Assembly (NCBI GenBank): GCA_030765065.1
Contig: CM060990.1
Location: forward strand, 500,826,190 to 500,890,189
Reading direction: 5' to 3'
Source: Deroplatys truncata
Lineage: Eukaryota > Arthropoda > Insecta > Mantodea > Mantidae
Length of the DNA: 64,000 nt
The notes under the pieces are model-generated. The model searched no databases and was not told where the DNA came from. It saw only the letters and a program-made list of their open reading frames with translations. Position 1 is the first letter of the stretch. Each line of letters starts with the position of its first letter. Shown piece after piece: positions 10,403-22,130 of the stretch. The position numbers and the translations under genes are program-made.

Positions 10403-12911
10403 TTATGAACGAGGAGGTAGAATATCTGATTTTCAATTTCGACTGGCGTGAGTTGTCTTGATCAAGTCAGTTATTTTCTGGGCATTTTTATCTCCTAGAG
10501 GTAAACGTCTGGTAATTATCCTCGCTTCGGTCCTAGGCTCAGTTGAGGTATAGATAAAGTTAAGGACGAATGGAGAGGCTTCCGTAACGGGACAGAGCAC
10601 CGTAAGTAGGTAACAACGGCCCTTTTTGCTTCTACCGTGACGTCCGGCTCAGTTGAGCACCTATTAATCATCACTTCATTTAGATTCTCTTTAGCTCAGG
10701 GATTTTAACAGGACAACAAACAAAAAGAAAACAGGAGGGGAGAGTCAAGATTATTGTCACTTCCATGTGTTCCAGTATTAAATCGCACCACATCTACAAC
10801 AAAAACAGTTGCAAAACATATTTTACTTTCCCTGCCAACTTTACTGTTTCCAGCTGGCTTTAACTAGGTTTATTCCAGAAACACCCTGAGATACATTGAG
10901 TATGCGCAGTGAGTGAGTCTAACCGAAACAAAATTCCAGGAATCTATGACGATGTCAATGTAGCCGTAGTATACTCATGCTTTTTAAGAAACTTCTGCTC
11001 CAGTTAGAATCTTAAACTGTATATGACATCCTTTATACCAGAGATAGATCTCTATGATTACAATGAAAATGTTTATCAACACTTTTGTTCTACCTTTAAC
11101 CAATTTGTGGAAAAAAGCGTTGAGATACAGAAATATTTATCAACAATGTGCTTTCCTTATAAGTGGATGGGAAAATCACATTTGACGGCTAAGTGGGGTC
11201 CGCAGCAGAGTAGAATGCGCGCTCGTCACCTATGCCATTCAATTACTGGAACGATGTTAAAATTGCTAGTGCTGTTTAATTTCCAAGACAGTTCTTTTTT
11301 GTATTTTCAGCGAAATGCTTAATGTTTACCGAACGTAAAGAAAACCGAAACACGCTTTTTAAAACTGGGTGAAGTAGTACAACTAATTGTTCGTACATAA
11401 AACTAAATATGTGGAGTTCTTATAACTAACAAATATAAAATAGCCCAGATGTTTATTGAATTACTCAGGTAGAATAAAGTAAAATGAATGCTTTTATTTA
11501 ACTATTATGTGGAATGCAAGGCAATAAAGTACATTATTTTATTTAAAGACGAAAGTAATAATTAAACTATCGTGTTTTATTTAAGCATTCTATAAAAATA
11601 AATAAACACAAATGTTGATAACAATGTTCATACCCAGGATATGAACGCGAGTGGGCAAAACACCGCACTCCCATGATCTGTATGTAGGCTCAGTTATTCA
11701 GGCGCTGGTGCAATGCCCTAACGCCAGCATATATTACTATTGCTACAAAATGAAAACTCAGTTGAGGTTAATGAGGTGCCTAAGAAGGCAAGTAAAAAAA
11801 GAAAGAAAAAAGAATGAAGGATGGAAGGAAAGAAAGAAAGAAAATGTGGATTCACAATATAATATGTTCTATCGTATATTTCAATTATTCGACTCGTATT
11901 ACTTGTTCCATATGTGAATTACAACGCGACGAAAAAAGTTAAAAGTTTATTTCCTTTTGGCTGAAATAATAGTTCACAGACTCAAATGCAGTTTAAATGT
12001 TGTATTTGCATTTATACATAGAATCACCTCCTAAGAGGATGAAGTCTCTTTCCTTTCCTTCCGTTTATATTTTCAACTTACATATTCGTTCTTAAATTTT
12101 CATTTTTTCTTCCATTTATTCTCAGAAATGTCTCATAGAATGTTCGCTATTTGAGGTTTTCTTTGATTTTTTTCTTTAAGGGTCCAAGTGATGCAGTTGT
12201 CTGTAAAGACCGTATCCATATATTTTTATAGAAATCGACTTACTACAAACATTAGAATCATTATGGACAGACACATTATATTTGTATAAATATCATCTCT
12301 ATCAAAACAAAACAAGTGCAAGATCCCATGGTTTTGATTAGAAACTGCGTAATTTGTGTCATTTATCTAAACGCAGGCACTACGTTTGCTCCCCTGAAAA
12401 TGTTTCCTTAATGTGATATTACCTTTTTTGTATAACCGATTCCAATGTTTTCCAGCTAACTTTTGTTTCCTAATTTTTATTCATAAATCACTAACTGTGC
12501 ACTTTATAGCTGAGTATGAATGAAGATTTATATAATGTTCTACCTCCATACACAGAGAATATGATTTAAACTGGTATAAGGTCAGATATTCGAAATTCCC
12601 TGGCCGCATTTGCGCGTTATCCGTGACCAGGAATACCATTCATCCATAAGCAACCTATCCAAAGTTTCGCAAGGGTATTAAGATTAGTCCTCGAGTTATT
12701 TCATATTTAAGGCATGACACATGCAATAATCCGAACCAAGGATCGTGTATCTGCATGATTTAATGACGAAAAACATGAACAATATTGTTGTTGTTGAGGA
12801 TGGTAGTGATGAAGATGATAATTAAAACCACAGAAAAATTAATGTATTAAGGATTAAAATAGTCCGCAACTATATCATGTCATTCCATTACTTGGTGAAT
12901 TCTTCCTCTTA

Positions 12912-12985
12912 CTTTCTTTTTTTCTTTCTTTCCTTTCTTCTTTCTTTCTTTCTTTCTTTCTTCCTCCCCTCTCTCTCTCCCCCTC
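12912..12985. repeat. CT-rich / (TTTC)n microsatellite
   Basis: TTTCTTTC tetranucleotide runs pass into CTCTCTCTCC. Simple low-complexity DNA. Confidence 0.9.
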
Positions 12986-13444
12986 CGTTTTCCGTCATTT
13001 TTCATTTCCTCTTTGACAACGTCTGTTAAAGTCATGCTTCAGAAATTAACAAATGTTCCTTTCTCTGGGAATCCTTCAGTGAAATTTTGATAAATTCCTC
13101 AAAAGTCTCCTTTTTCTGTTTTCCATTAGGAAAAATCTCATAAATATTTATATTATCTATCTCCTTCAAGTTTAAATTCCCCTCATGATTTAATAAATCA
13201 GTATTATGTGAAGTTGATGGCGAATTTACAGCTTAATTCCACTTTTGTGGGATACTCATTTTTCGACACTTTTCATCATTGGAAATGTTCCACACAATGG
13301 AGCTTTCATACAGTCGGTTTGAAAATGTTTCTGCACATATTCCTGAACAGTTGGCAAAAAACTTTAGGCATCTTTTTTCAAATGGATCATAGAATTGCTT
13401 TTTTTAAAAGATATATTCGTAGCTTTTGTTTAAAAATTGAATTA

Positions 13445-15720
13445 TTTATTTATTTACTGTGGCAGAGCTAAGAGCATAAGACCTTCTCTACCGCTCAACC
13501 ACATAGAACAATCCTGAGTACAATATTCCGATCACATAGATGGTACACAGATAAAATCTAAAGGAACACAAAACAGAAATAACACAAATATGAGACGAGC
13601 AGTAAAGTTAAGTTAATAGAAAATATAAAGAAACTAACTTAATAGCAATGAATATCTTAAAAAATATGGCATACATACACTATATGTACAGTGAAAATGA
13701 CATTTCTTCTAAGTGAACAATTATTTGTAACCTATGACGAAAAGCATATAAAGTATAACAGCCGCTGACATCTTGTGGAAGTGAATTCCAGAGCCTAGCA
13801 ACATTCACAGTAAAAGATGTTGAGTATAGAGATGTTGGATGAAGTTATATTGAAAGTATGTGACGATTTTCCGAGCGTGTATGAAGGTTGTGAGACGAGG
13901 ACAAACTTTTAAAGCGAGAAGCTAGGTATGTAGGGGAACTAGTGTGAATAAGTTTAAAGAGAAGTAAAAGACAATGAATGTTTCTACGGTCAACTAGATG
14001 GAACCATGACAACTCATGGAGGGATGGTGTTATATGATCGTTACGACGTACATCACAGATGTAACGTACACATGTATTGTGAGCTAGCTGTAATTTACGT
14101 GACAGATCAAACCATAAATCTGTGAGGAGGGAATCACAATGATCGAAGTGGGGCATCCCCATTGTTTGTACCAAAGTCTTTCTTAAGTTCCTAGGCAGAG
14201 GCATATTTAAACGCTTAATAGTATGGATTAAAGAATTTACTTTGCTGCAAATTTCAGTAATATGATTGTCCCAACTAGTTTTGCTGTAAAAAGTAATACA
14301 AAAATGTTTCGTCGATTGTGTCAAAGAGATAACAGAATTAATAATTTGAACCAATGAAATAGAATGCATGTCTGTAGTGCCTAACCACTTTGGATGTCCC
14401 ACCAGCAGTGCCTGTGATTTTAAGGGATTGACACAGACCTAAACCGCCTGCCGATGAATAAACAGAGTCCAGATCATGGTTAATTTTGAACACCATATTG
14501 TGAATGTCGTCAGTTCGTGAATGTATGTATAGTTGTAGGTCATCGGCATAAAGGTGGCATTTGCGGTAGCAAATACAGCGAGAAATATCATTTATATAAA
14601 GTGCAAATAATAAAGGATCCAAAACACTACCCTGTAGAACTCCAGCCTTTACGAACCGCCATGATGAGGAGAGATTCCCAGAAACGACACACTGCTGCCT
14701 TTCGCAAAGATAGGAGTCGAACCAATTGGTAGTTGTATCAGACAAATTCAATGTCTTGAGCTTAGCAAGCAATACGTCTGTATCTACAGAACTAAAGGCC
14801 TTAGTCATGTCTAAAGGAACAAGTAGAGTCAGTTTCTGTTCATCGCAAGCTTCGCATATATCTTCAACAATACTTAATAGCGCCGTGCTAGTGCTGAAAC
14901 CGTATTGATAGGGGTCAAGAAAGCCATGTTTATTAAGGTAATCTGTCAGCTGCTCATGCACAATATGTTCAAGTGCTTTGGAAAGTGTTGTTATAATACT
15001 AATTGGCCTGAAATCATTAGGGGCCTTGGGTCTTTAGTTTTAGGTAGAGGTGTTACATATGCCTGTTTCCATTGTACAGGATATGTCGATGTCAAAAGGG
15101 AGGCATTGAAGATGTGCGTCACAATTGGAAATATCAAATTCACAATTTTGTTTATTAGGATTGTATTAATATGATCAGGTCTTTGAGATCTTGTCTTTAT
15201 ATGCCTCAGTGTTCGTATAAGTTCTGTTTCAGTGACGTAAGTGAAGTAAAATTTGTCAGTTTCAGGTGTCTCATGCAGCACACTTGGAACAGCATGGTCC
15301 TTATCAGTTTCGTTCAATTCAAAGGGAGGTTTAATAAATGGTCATTAAGGTCATTAATTGATAGAGGAATGCCGTGTACCTGCGGTAAAGTATTTCCTAG
15401 TCCCATTGTTTGAATGCCTCGCCACATATCAGCAGTGTTAGCTTTCGGATCAATGGGGCTGTAAGCATGTTTTATTTTGGCATTTCTGACTGCTTGACTT
15501 GTCTTATTACGAAGGATTCTGTAATTATCAAAATTGGTGCCGTTTTCATGTCTTTTATATGTTCTATAAGTGTGGCCTCTATGGACCATAAAAGTACCAG
15601 TATCGGAAGTCAACCAAGGTGCTGGAATGAGATACTTCAGAATTTTTTCTGGATAAAATATAAGGAACCGATAACTCCTTGGTTTTGAAGAAAGTATCCT
15701 TAAAAACCCGTTCATTCATA
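13445..15720 (-). mobile_element. 5'-truncated CR1/Jockey-type LINE
   Basis: Read on the minus strand, the element enters at about 15720 in the linker before reverse transcriptase and ends near 13445 in an AAATAAATAAAT tail. Both features are usual for a non-LTR element inserted by target-primed reverse transcription and cut short at its 5' end. The endonuclease domain and any ORF1 are absent. No clear target duplication was found. Assignment to the CR1/Jockey group comes from the reverse transcriptase and the C-terminal region typical of arthropod Jockey-annotated proteins. Confidence 0.85.
13845..15715 (-). pseudogene. LINE reverse transcriptase relic
   Basis: Frames at 15314-15715, 14991-15317, 14338-14961 and 13845-14402 follow one another along one LINE ORF2 in shifted frames, so at least three frameshifts break it. 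Visible in order are a pre-RT region, a segment like RPDHINTILINKIV, the fingers/palm motif with DMTKAFSSVD (first catalytic aspartate), the motif GVLQGSVLDPLLFALYIND (the family usually has GVPQGS) and the catalytic box LYADDLQLY with both aspartates. A C-terminal part follows with SWDNHITEICSK and HCDSLL segments. The enzyme copies its own RNA into DNA at a nicked target. This copy is dead. Confidence 0.85.
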
Positions 15721-16830
15721 ATGTAAATTAGATTAAAATAGCACACAATTCAATTAAATTCATTGAATATTGTGTAATTTAGAAATTTCGGTAGAGGGTT
15801 CCCTTAAGGGTAGATATTGGGATGTGAAAAATCGTTATGGATTCTCCAAATCTATCTGCGCGTGATCCTGTCATATTTACATGATAATGGAAGTGAAAAC
15901 GGATCTAAAAGAGTAAAGTGCTGGAAGGTTTTAGAGTGAGAAAATAGAGAATTGTTTTAGTTTTTTGCTTATGTCTACGAGCTTATTTTTTGCGTCCTTA
16001 GATAGAATTATCTCATCAGTTATTAAAGATAAAATGGTAAAAGTTATTGTTCATCTAGAAATAAACAAGGACGTTAAAATGAATGTTTGTGAGCTTCTCC
16101 TGAATTAGGTTATTTTTATTTAATAATTAGAAATGTGTTAAATTTGATACAACACTTTCCACAAGTTGAAATGCTGTTAAAGCTGAAACCAAAATCATAA
16201 AGAATGATGTATTATTCTGTGAAATTGTGTGCTTTCAGCATACTGTGAAAAATCGTACAAAGCAAAATTATAGCAGAAAAATTTACCTAAGTGACAAGGA
16301 AATTTTGATATCAGATAGGGTGACCTTAATTGAAATTCATCTGGCAACAAATTTTTAAATAAAATTATGTTTAATTCATGAGAGTATGAAAAACAGATGC
16401 TTTGAAAGCCCAACAGTTTTCATAAGCACATTAGTAAGGGACATTTGTGAATTATGTTGATATTTAGAGAGATTTTTCAATGAATATTGGGCTATTATCA
16501 CATCCCAGTATTTTTTAGTGGAGTTCATCGCCCATTCTTACTACATACAGCATAGCAGACTGCATATCCCAGTATGCTTAAGGCGCTTTAACCAGAAGGT
16601 GATAACACAAGAAAGTGCAAGAATAATATCAACGCAGGAACGAGCTGGAAAATCTAGCCTTATGTTCATTTTAAGTATTGAGGTAAAATTTCAAACACAA
16701 AACTAAGCCAGACAACTCGACAAAGGTGAGATACGAACTCGGGACCGCAACGTAAGAGGCATCAACCTTATGCCTTTTAAACGTTCTGAATTCCATTGCT
16801 TTCCATGATAACTAGAAAATAGTTAATAGG
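15720..16830. other. AT-rich DNA, no gene; weak tRNA-like remnant
   Basis: No recognisable protein. At about 16705-16790, read on the minus strand, the sequence GGTCCCGAGTTCGTATCTC resembles a tRNA T-arm with box B, so an old SINE head may lie here. Evidence is thin. Confidence 0.35.
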
Positions 16831-16832
16831 AA

Positions 16833-17001
16833 TACATACATACATACATACATACACACATACATACATACATACATACATACACACACAGACATACATA
16901 CACACATACATATATACATACATGCATACATACATACATTCATACACACAGACATGCATACATACATACAGACACACACATATACATAAATACATTCATA
17001 C
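16833..17001. repeat. (CATA)n microsatellite
   Basis: About 160 bases of CATACATA with CACA and GACA variants. The two overlapping cysteine/tyrosine/valine-rich minus-strand frames are artefacts of the repeat. Confidence 0.95.
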
Positions 17002-17985
17002 AAGCGAGAATTTTAACAAATACTACTTTTGACTTCAACGTAGTCATTATACACGTTAACACATTTGCTTACCCAAAATCGAAAATTACCAGAAAATGTT
17101 TGTTACAGCTTTATTACGAGTATATGTAGGTATGTGTAGATATGCCTCACCTAAGATTCACATCTGCTATAACATCATAACATCAATGTGCCAGCATGTG
17201 TGTCCCCATAGTATTATTGATGCTGGAGTGTGAACTGCAGAGCATTTACCAAACGGCTAAGCTAAGGTTTCAGGTAATGTGTTCTGACGGGGAGATGCCC
17301 GGCGCCAGAGGATGTGTAGAGAGGATCGTATTTCAGTCAGGCGCCAGTAGGTAGCTCATTAAACGTGCACCAGAGCCGACTGGTCTCGGATTTTCTCTGG
17401 ATTTGTGCCTTTTATCTTTTACCTGCATCCCAATGTGATAACTCATGTTGCAGAGAAAGTCCCTCAAATTAATTGCTCAAATGCATAACTCAATGAGCTT
17501 TAAATTAATGTATATAGCATGTAATAGTATAGTATATGTATAATGTATATTGGTACTTCATTTTCGATATATGTGAAAGCCAGCTTTGAACTCAGTTTCG
17601 TAGTTAGGGTAAACGCCTTTTCAGAATTATCATAATGTTTATGCTGTTTAATAGCATATACCTACTTGAAGCTGTCTTCCTTTTTGGTAAATTCAGAATC
17701 TCTTTACAGACATCAACCACATTATTAATTATTGTCTAATAAGCGTTTTTCATTGCTGAATACATTACCAGCATCATCCTGAATAATTAACTATCCAAAA
17801 GCCAGCGAGGTGTTGTGGGGCTAAAATTCTTGCCTTAAGGCCGTACGTGGATGAGACATTCAGAATGCAAAATTTGAGGTCAATATTTTTTAATGCTTTG
17901 CTATAAGATTTTCAGATGATTAAATGAAACTGTTTAAACCACCTAATTTATAAAAATGAAGCGAAATACGAAGGTTGACTATGCG
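17002..17985. other. Non-coding DNA, no feature recognised
   Basis: Nothing with protein similarity. A weak tRNA-like stretch (minus strand, about 17225-17262, TAGCTTAGCCGTTTGGTAAA) could be an old SINE head but has no convincing body. Confidence 0.35.
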
Positions 17986-17987
17986 AG

Positions 17988-18036
<49 letters not shown>

Positions 18037-18038
18037 AG
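17988..18038. repeat. (TA)n microsatellite
   Basis: About 25 TA dinucleotides with one interruption. Isoleucine-tyrosine runs in the overlapping frame come from this repeat. Confidence 0.95.
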
Positions 18039-18303
18039 GCAAAAATATTATGAAAACGATTTGCTCATATTTGTTGCTACATTTCACACCTGCCCTTATA
18101 ATACAGTCTACGTGATGTCGGGAGGTTTCCTCAGTCTTTAAGATGATTACTGGGGCCCTCTTTCATAAAATTTACAATTTTACAGGTGAAAGAAAATGAG
18201 CTGACAGATGTACTCATGGAAAAATTAATTGTTTCGTTAAAGCTGTGCAAATTTACAAACTTGCCACTACAATTTTAGATATTTTGTTTCACAAAGGGTT
18301 TAA

Positions 18304-18780
18304 ACTACCGAGTGGGGTGGCTCAGGCGGTAGCGTCTGTGGCTTGCGTTTGGTAGGTCCTGGGTTCCATTCCCGTTGGACCGACGACCCTGACTTTGAGT
18401 TCCTTCCGTGGCTTTTCCAGGTTGATTTATGAATTTTCTTATCCCTCCTTTCCTCTCATTTCATTACTTTGCATATTTTAGGGTTGCAACCCCGGGCACG
18501 ATGGTCGGTGGTATATGGCGCATGCGGTAGATTTGCTTTAAGGAGATAACTGTTCTTCTCTGGCATGGAACCTTCTGCCCGAAACTATTCATCTAGACTT
18601 CCCGGGACGCTCAACCTGCAAACGTTGGGGACTGCGCTACGGCTGCTGTTTTTCGTACTCTCTCACCTCATTCCTTTATTTCGGAGGTTTACTAAGCACA
18701 ATAGACCTAGTTCTGGCCTCAGTGTGGAAATCCTCTTCCACTTCTAAACTCTAACCCTAAGGGTGACAAGTGTTACACAT
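18304..18780 (+). mobile_element. tRNA-derived SINE, family A copy 1
   Basis: The head GAGTGGGGTGGCTCAGGCGG matches a tRNA box A region. GGTTCCATTCCCGTTGG further on is box B, the internal RNA polymerase III promoter. The body (CCTTCCGTGGCTTTTCCAGG, then TTTCCTCTCATTTCATT) matches copies at 25085, 46752, 61918 and the reverse copy ending at 53297. SINEs do not encode protein; they borrow LINE machinery. The 3' limit is approximate. Confidence 0.75.
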
Positions 18781-19016
18781 GTATCAAATCTTAGGGATTT
18801 GTATTGCTTTGTGAAACATCTACAGGATGATTCAAAAGGTTGCGCACTAATTAAAGGAGCTTATAAAGAGGTCGAAATGCAACTTTGGTATGAGAACTTG
18901 TGGTCTAGGAGGTGATCCTGCGTTGGTGCAAGTCTGGAAATGACAGAACGGACAATAAATTATTTTGTGCAAACATTTAAGTTAAGCAAAGATAATGTTT
19001 AATCAACAAGTCAGTG

Positions 19017-20081
19017 TTACAAAGGGTGTTCAAAATGGCTCCCAGGACAATCAATATAGACATAACATCGTCGTAGAAAATTCTTGCGCACTCTACCAAG
19101 AACATTATACATCGCACGGACCTCTCCGCATGTTACACGTATCCTGATGAGAAGTGTTTCTTGTTCGGGAACTGGTGTCTCGTACACGAGACTTTTGATA
19201 GCTCCACAAAAAGAAGGCAAGAGGCGCCAGATCAGGGGAGCGGTGTGGTCATGCAATTGGACCTTCCCTTCTGATCCAACGCCCGGAATATGTGGCATCT
19301 AGTACGTTACGTTCTTGAAGAGAGAAGTGTGCTGGCGCTCCGTCTAGTTGCATTCACATCTGCCGACGTACGATAAGTGGTACATCCTCTAAAAGTTCTG
19401 GAAGAACGCATTGCACGAAAACCCTGTAATGCACCCCCATTCAAACGTGGTGGCAGGAGGTACGGCCCGACCACATCATCACCAATAATACCGTCCCATA
19501 CATTCATTGTAAGCTTATGTAGGTTGGTGCTCGAATTCAGCTCGGGGATTGTGCCGCACCCAGACATGGTTGTTACACAATTTAAAAAACCCATCTCTGG
19601 TGAACTATGCCTCACCTGTGAATATTGACCGTTTTCACAACGGTCAATAACCCATTCACAAAATTGAAGCCATCTTGGGAAGACATCCACACTCAAAATA
19701 TGAACTCTCTGTGGATGGTATGGGTGCAGCTGTTATGCAAGACTCGCCAAACGCTACCTTGACAACCTCCTATGATGTGAGCGATGGCAGCGTGCCGGTA
19801 TATGGCTGTTCTTCCACGTGAGCAAGTACCTCTTCTTCCATAGCTAGTGTTCGAGTTGTGCGTAGCCGGCCCACATGACGCACTGGACGTAAAGAACCTG
19901 TCTCCCCGAGTCGGCGGTGAACGTTTCGAAACGTTCGGGGCTGTGGTTGATGTCTGTTCGTATATTGGGCGCTGTACAGGCGTTGAGCTTCGTGTGCATT
20001 ATCATTGCCTCTGCCATACATAAAATACATATCCCAGGGTTCTAACAGTATGTATTCCATTTCACGAAAATCCAAACGCAA
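19017..20081 (-). pseudogene. Mariner-type transposase relic with DUF4817-like head
   Basis: The N-terminal 100 residues (19770-20081) show the helix-turn-helix head often called DUF4817 in insects: FMYGRGNDNAHEAQRLYSAQ, then NRHQPQPRTF and HRRLGETGSLR. The next piece (19307-19696) holds KLTMNVWDGIIGDDVVGPY, the middle of the DDE/D domain. The last (19017-19298) holds IKSLVYETPV and the C-terminal FLRRCYVYIDCPGSHFEHPL. The frames do not connect, so at least two frameshifts are present. The Asp-containing PDLAPL box before the C-terminal part survives in a different frame. The enzyme would cut and paste the element at TA sites. Homologue in this window: 45051-46083. Confidence 0.85.
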
Positions 20082-20760
20082 AGTTCAAGGTACTGCCGTC
20101 GTTTACCTGTAGTGCACTACCGATACCGTACGCAATGTAAACAATCTGCTTGTCTTAGAGCTCACGAATGACAAACGCAAAGTTCAAGGTACTGCCGTCA
20201 TTTACCTGTAGTGCACTACCGATACCGTACGCAATGTAAACAATCTGCTTGTCTTAGAGCTCACGAATGACAAACGCAAAGTTCAAGGTACTGCCGTCAT
20301 TTACCTGTAGTGCACTACCGATACCGTACGCAATGTAAACAATCTGCTTGTCTTAGAGCTCACGAATGACAAACGTAAACTTCAAGGTACTGCCGTCGTT
20401 TACCTGTAGTGCACTACCGATACCGTACGCAATGTAAACAATCTGCTTGTCTTAGAGCTCACGAATGACAAACGCAAAGTTCAAGGTACTGCCGTCATTT
20501 ACCTGTAGTGCACTACCGATACCGTACGCAATGTAAACAATCTGCTTGTCTTAGAGCTCACGAATGACAAACGCAAAGTTCAAGGTACTGCCGTCATTTA
20601 CCTGTAGTGCACTACCGATACCGTACGCAATGTAAACAATCTGCTTGTCTTAGAGCTCACGAATGACAAACGCCAAGTTCAAGGTAATGCCGTCGTGTAC
20701 CTACCGTACTGCAATGCAAACAACCTTTCGTCTTAGAGCTCACGAATGACTATCAGATGT
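20072..20760. repeat. 99-bp minisatellite, 7 copies
   Basis: The phrase AGTTCAAGGTACTGCCGTC recurs at 20082, 20181, 20280, 20379, 20478, 20577 and 20676, a strict 99-base period. The first six copies are nearly identical. The seventh, next to the right inverted repeat of the host transposon, is diverged (AATGCCGTCGTGTACC) and is probably the founder. Each unit contains TACCGATACCGTACGCAATG and GTCTTAGAGCTCACGAATGA. The array lies just upstream of the transposase start, in what would be the element's leader or promoter. Confidence 0.95.
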
Positions 20761-21062
20761 AAACAGAAAATGATGCACAATATGCTTTGTAGAGTGCGCC
20801 AGAATTTTCTTACGACGACGTTATGCCTGTATTGATTGTAGTGGGCGCCGTTTTGAACACTCTTTGTAACGCGACTTGTTGATTAAACATTATCTTTGCT
20901 TAACTTATATGTTTGCACAAAATAATTTTTGTCAGCCCTCACATTCCCAAGCTTGCACCGACCCAGGATCAGCTCCTAGACCACAAATTGCCATACCAAA
21001 GTTGTATTTCCACTCCTCTATAAGCTCTTAAATTTGTGCGCAACCTTTTCAATCATCCTTTA

Positions 21063-22130
21063 TAAACAACGTTTTCGTCGACATTTACAAATTCTAGAAC
21101 TATTTTTACAGGATTTATGGGCCAGAAACAGACATGTGTAGTGTTTATGTAGCTTATAAGGTTCAGGAACATCTCTGTAAATATTATCTCGTATGCTGAA
21201 CTGATTGTTTTTATGATAAGGAACTCTAGTAGCAATAGCAGTAGTAATAGTGTGAATGATAAGGATACACAAATGATGCTACATTAAAATTTTGGGAAAT
21301 GGCTTACTTTAACCTTTAAGCTCGCTAACTTTCAGCAAAACAACAGCTGGACATGCTTTAAATGCAGTAGGTTCTCTCTTTCACTTGAAAAGATTACATT
21401 GGCTATTCCTTTTTCCGCGGTTTTTTTCTGTCTTTCAGTTTAAGTTTCATGGCTAAGCTCGAAGAAAATATATTACCAAAAACAGCATTGTTCTCCGGAA
21501 TCTAATTTATATTGTTGCCTAACACTCTGCAGTGGAAAACTGTGTTACCATATGCACGCAATTTCTTTCGATAATAATAGGTAGTTCGTGTACTATTGAA
21601 TTATGTGTCCAGATTGATTATTATCGTTGGTTTATTATAAAGCTAGTAAAGTGAACATTTTTTTAAAAACCTATTTATTACATTCATATTGTTTTCTCTA
21701 CCTGTTATCGCTTATTTTATATAGCGTCTACCAACTGTTCTTGCAAAAGCTTAAAGATTATTCTTCTATCCACTTCAAATTAATTGGCATAAACGTTTGC
21801 ATAAACTTTTTCATTACACATTACGTTATAGGTGCAAAGGGAATAGCGATAGTGAAATATTTAAAAGCTGACGGCTATATGCTACCCTTGAAATTCCATA
21901 CTCTTTTTATTACATAACGAGAAACAACTGAACCGCGACAGCACTTTAAAGAAGTTGGTGTATTGCATTTACATGACTTTCTCTACCAACTGTCGTTTAT
22001 TTTTTGTAGCCACTACAAAGTAATTTTACGAAAGCTTACTTTTCTATCTGCTTCATGTTAATTGAGATCGAGTTTTGCAAAAATAGTTTCATCACACATT
22101 TCCTTGTACGAGAAAGCTAAGCCTGCGGTG
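21063..22130. other. AT-rich DNA without a recognised gene
   Basis: Frames at 21053-21272 and 21627-21917 have no known motif; the second is hydrophobic but shows no convincing domain. A phrase ATTTATTACATTC...CTCTACC(A/T)ACTGT recurs around 21680, 21975 and 59740 (TTTCTACCCACTGT), which suggests a dispersed unknown repeat. Confidence 0.4.

Larger units (their letters stand above)
9650..13440. other. AT-rich DNA with no gene recognised
   Basis: Apart from two microsatellites (listed separately) I see nothing with protein or repeat similarity. The frames at 11023-11322, 11651-11917 and 13208-13471 show no domain pattern and AT-rich composition like their surroundings. Around 11636-11700, read on the minus strand, there is a weak tRNA-like box B (GCGTTCATATCCTG), possibly an old SINE head, too weak to call. 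Confidence 0.45.
18823..21060 (-). mobile_element. Mariner-like transposon with ~250-bp terminal inverted repeats
   Basis: Left end CAGGATGATTCAAAAGG and right end CCTTTTCAATCATCCTT are inverted copies. The match runs inwards for about 250 bases on each side (to about 19080 and 20810), with substitutions. A TA dinucleotide flanks both ends, the usual Tc1/mariner target duplication. Inside are a broken transposase on the minus strand and, between it and the right inverted repeat, a minisatellite of 99-bp units. Confidence 0.85.

Noticed and set aside
10209-10436. Poly-serine protein on the minus strand
   Set aside because: It is the (ACT)n microsatellite read in one frame; no conserved sequence outside the run.
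11023-11322. Host gene of 99 codons
   Set aside because: No motif or codon pattern distinct from the AT-rich surroundings; likely chance.
16777-17003. Two Cys/Tyr/Val/Met-rich proteins
   Set aside because: Both are translations of the (CATA)n microsatellite.
20072-20760. CRISPR or centromeric satellite
   Set aside because: A strict 99-base head-to-tail array confined to the leader of one transposon; no spacers, too short for a centromere array.
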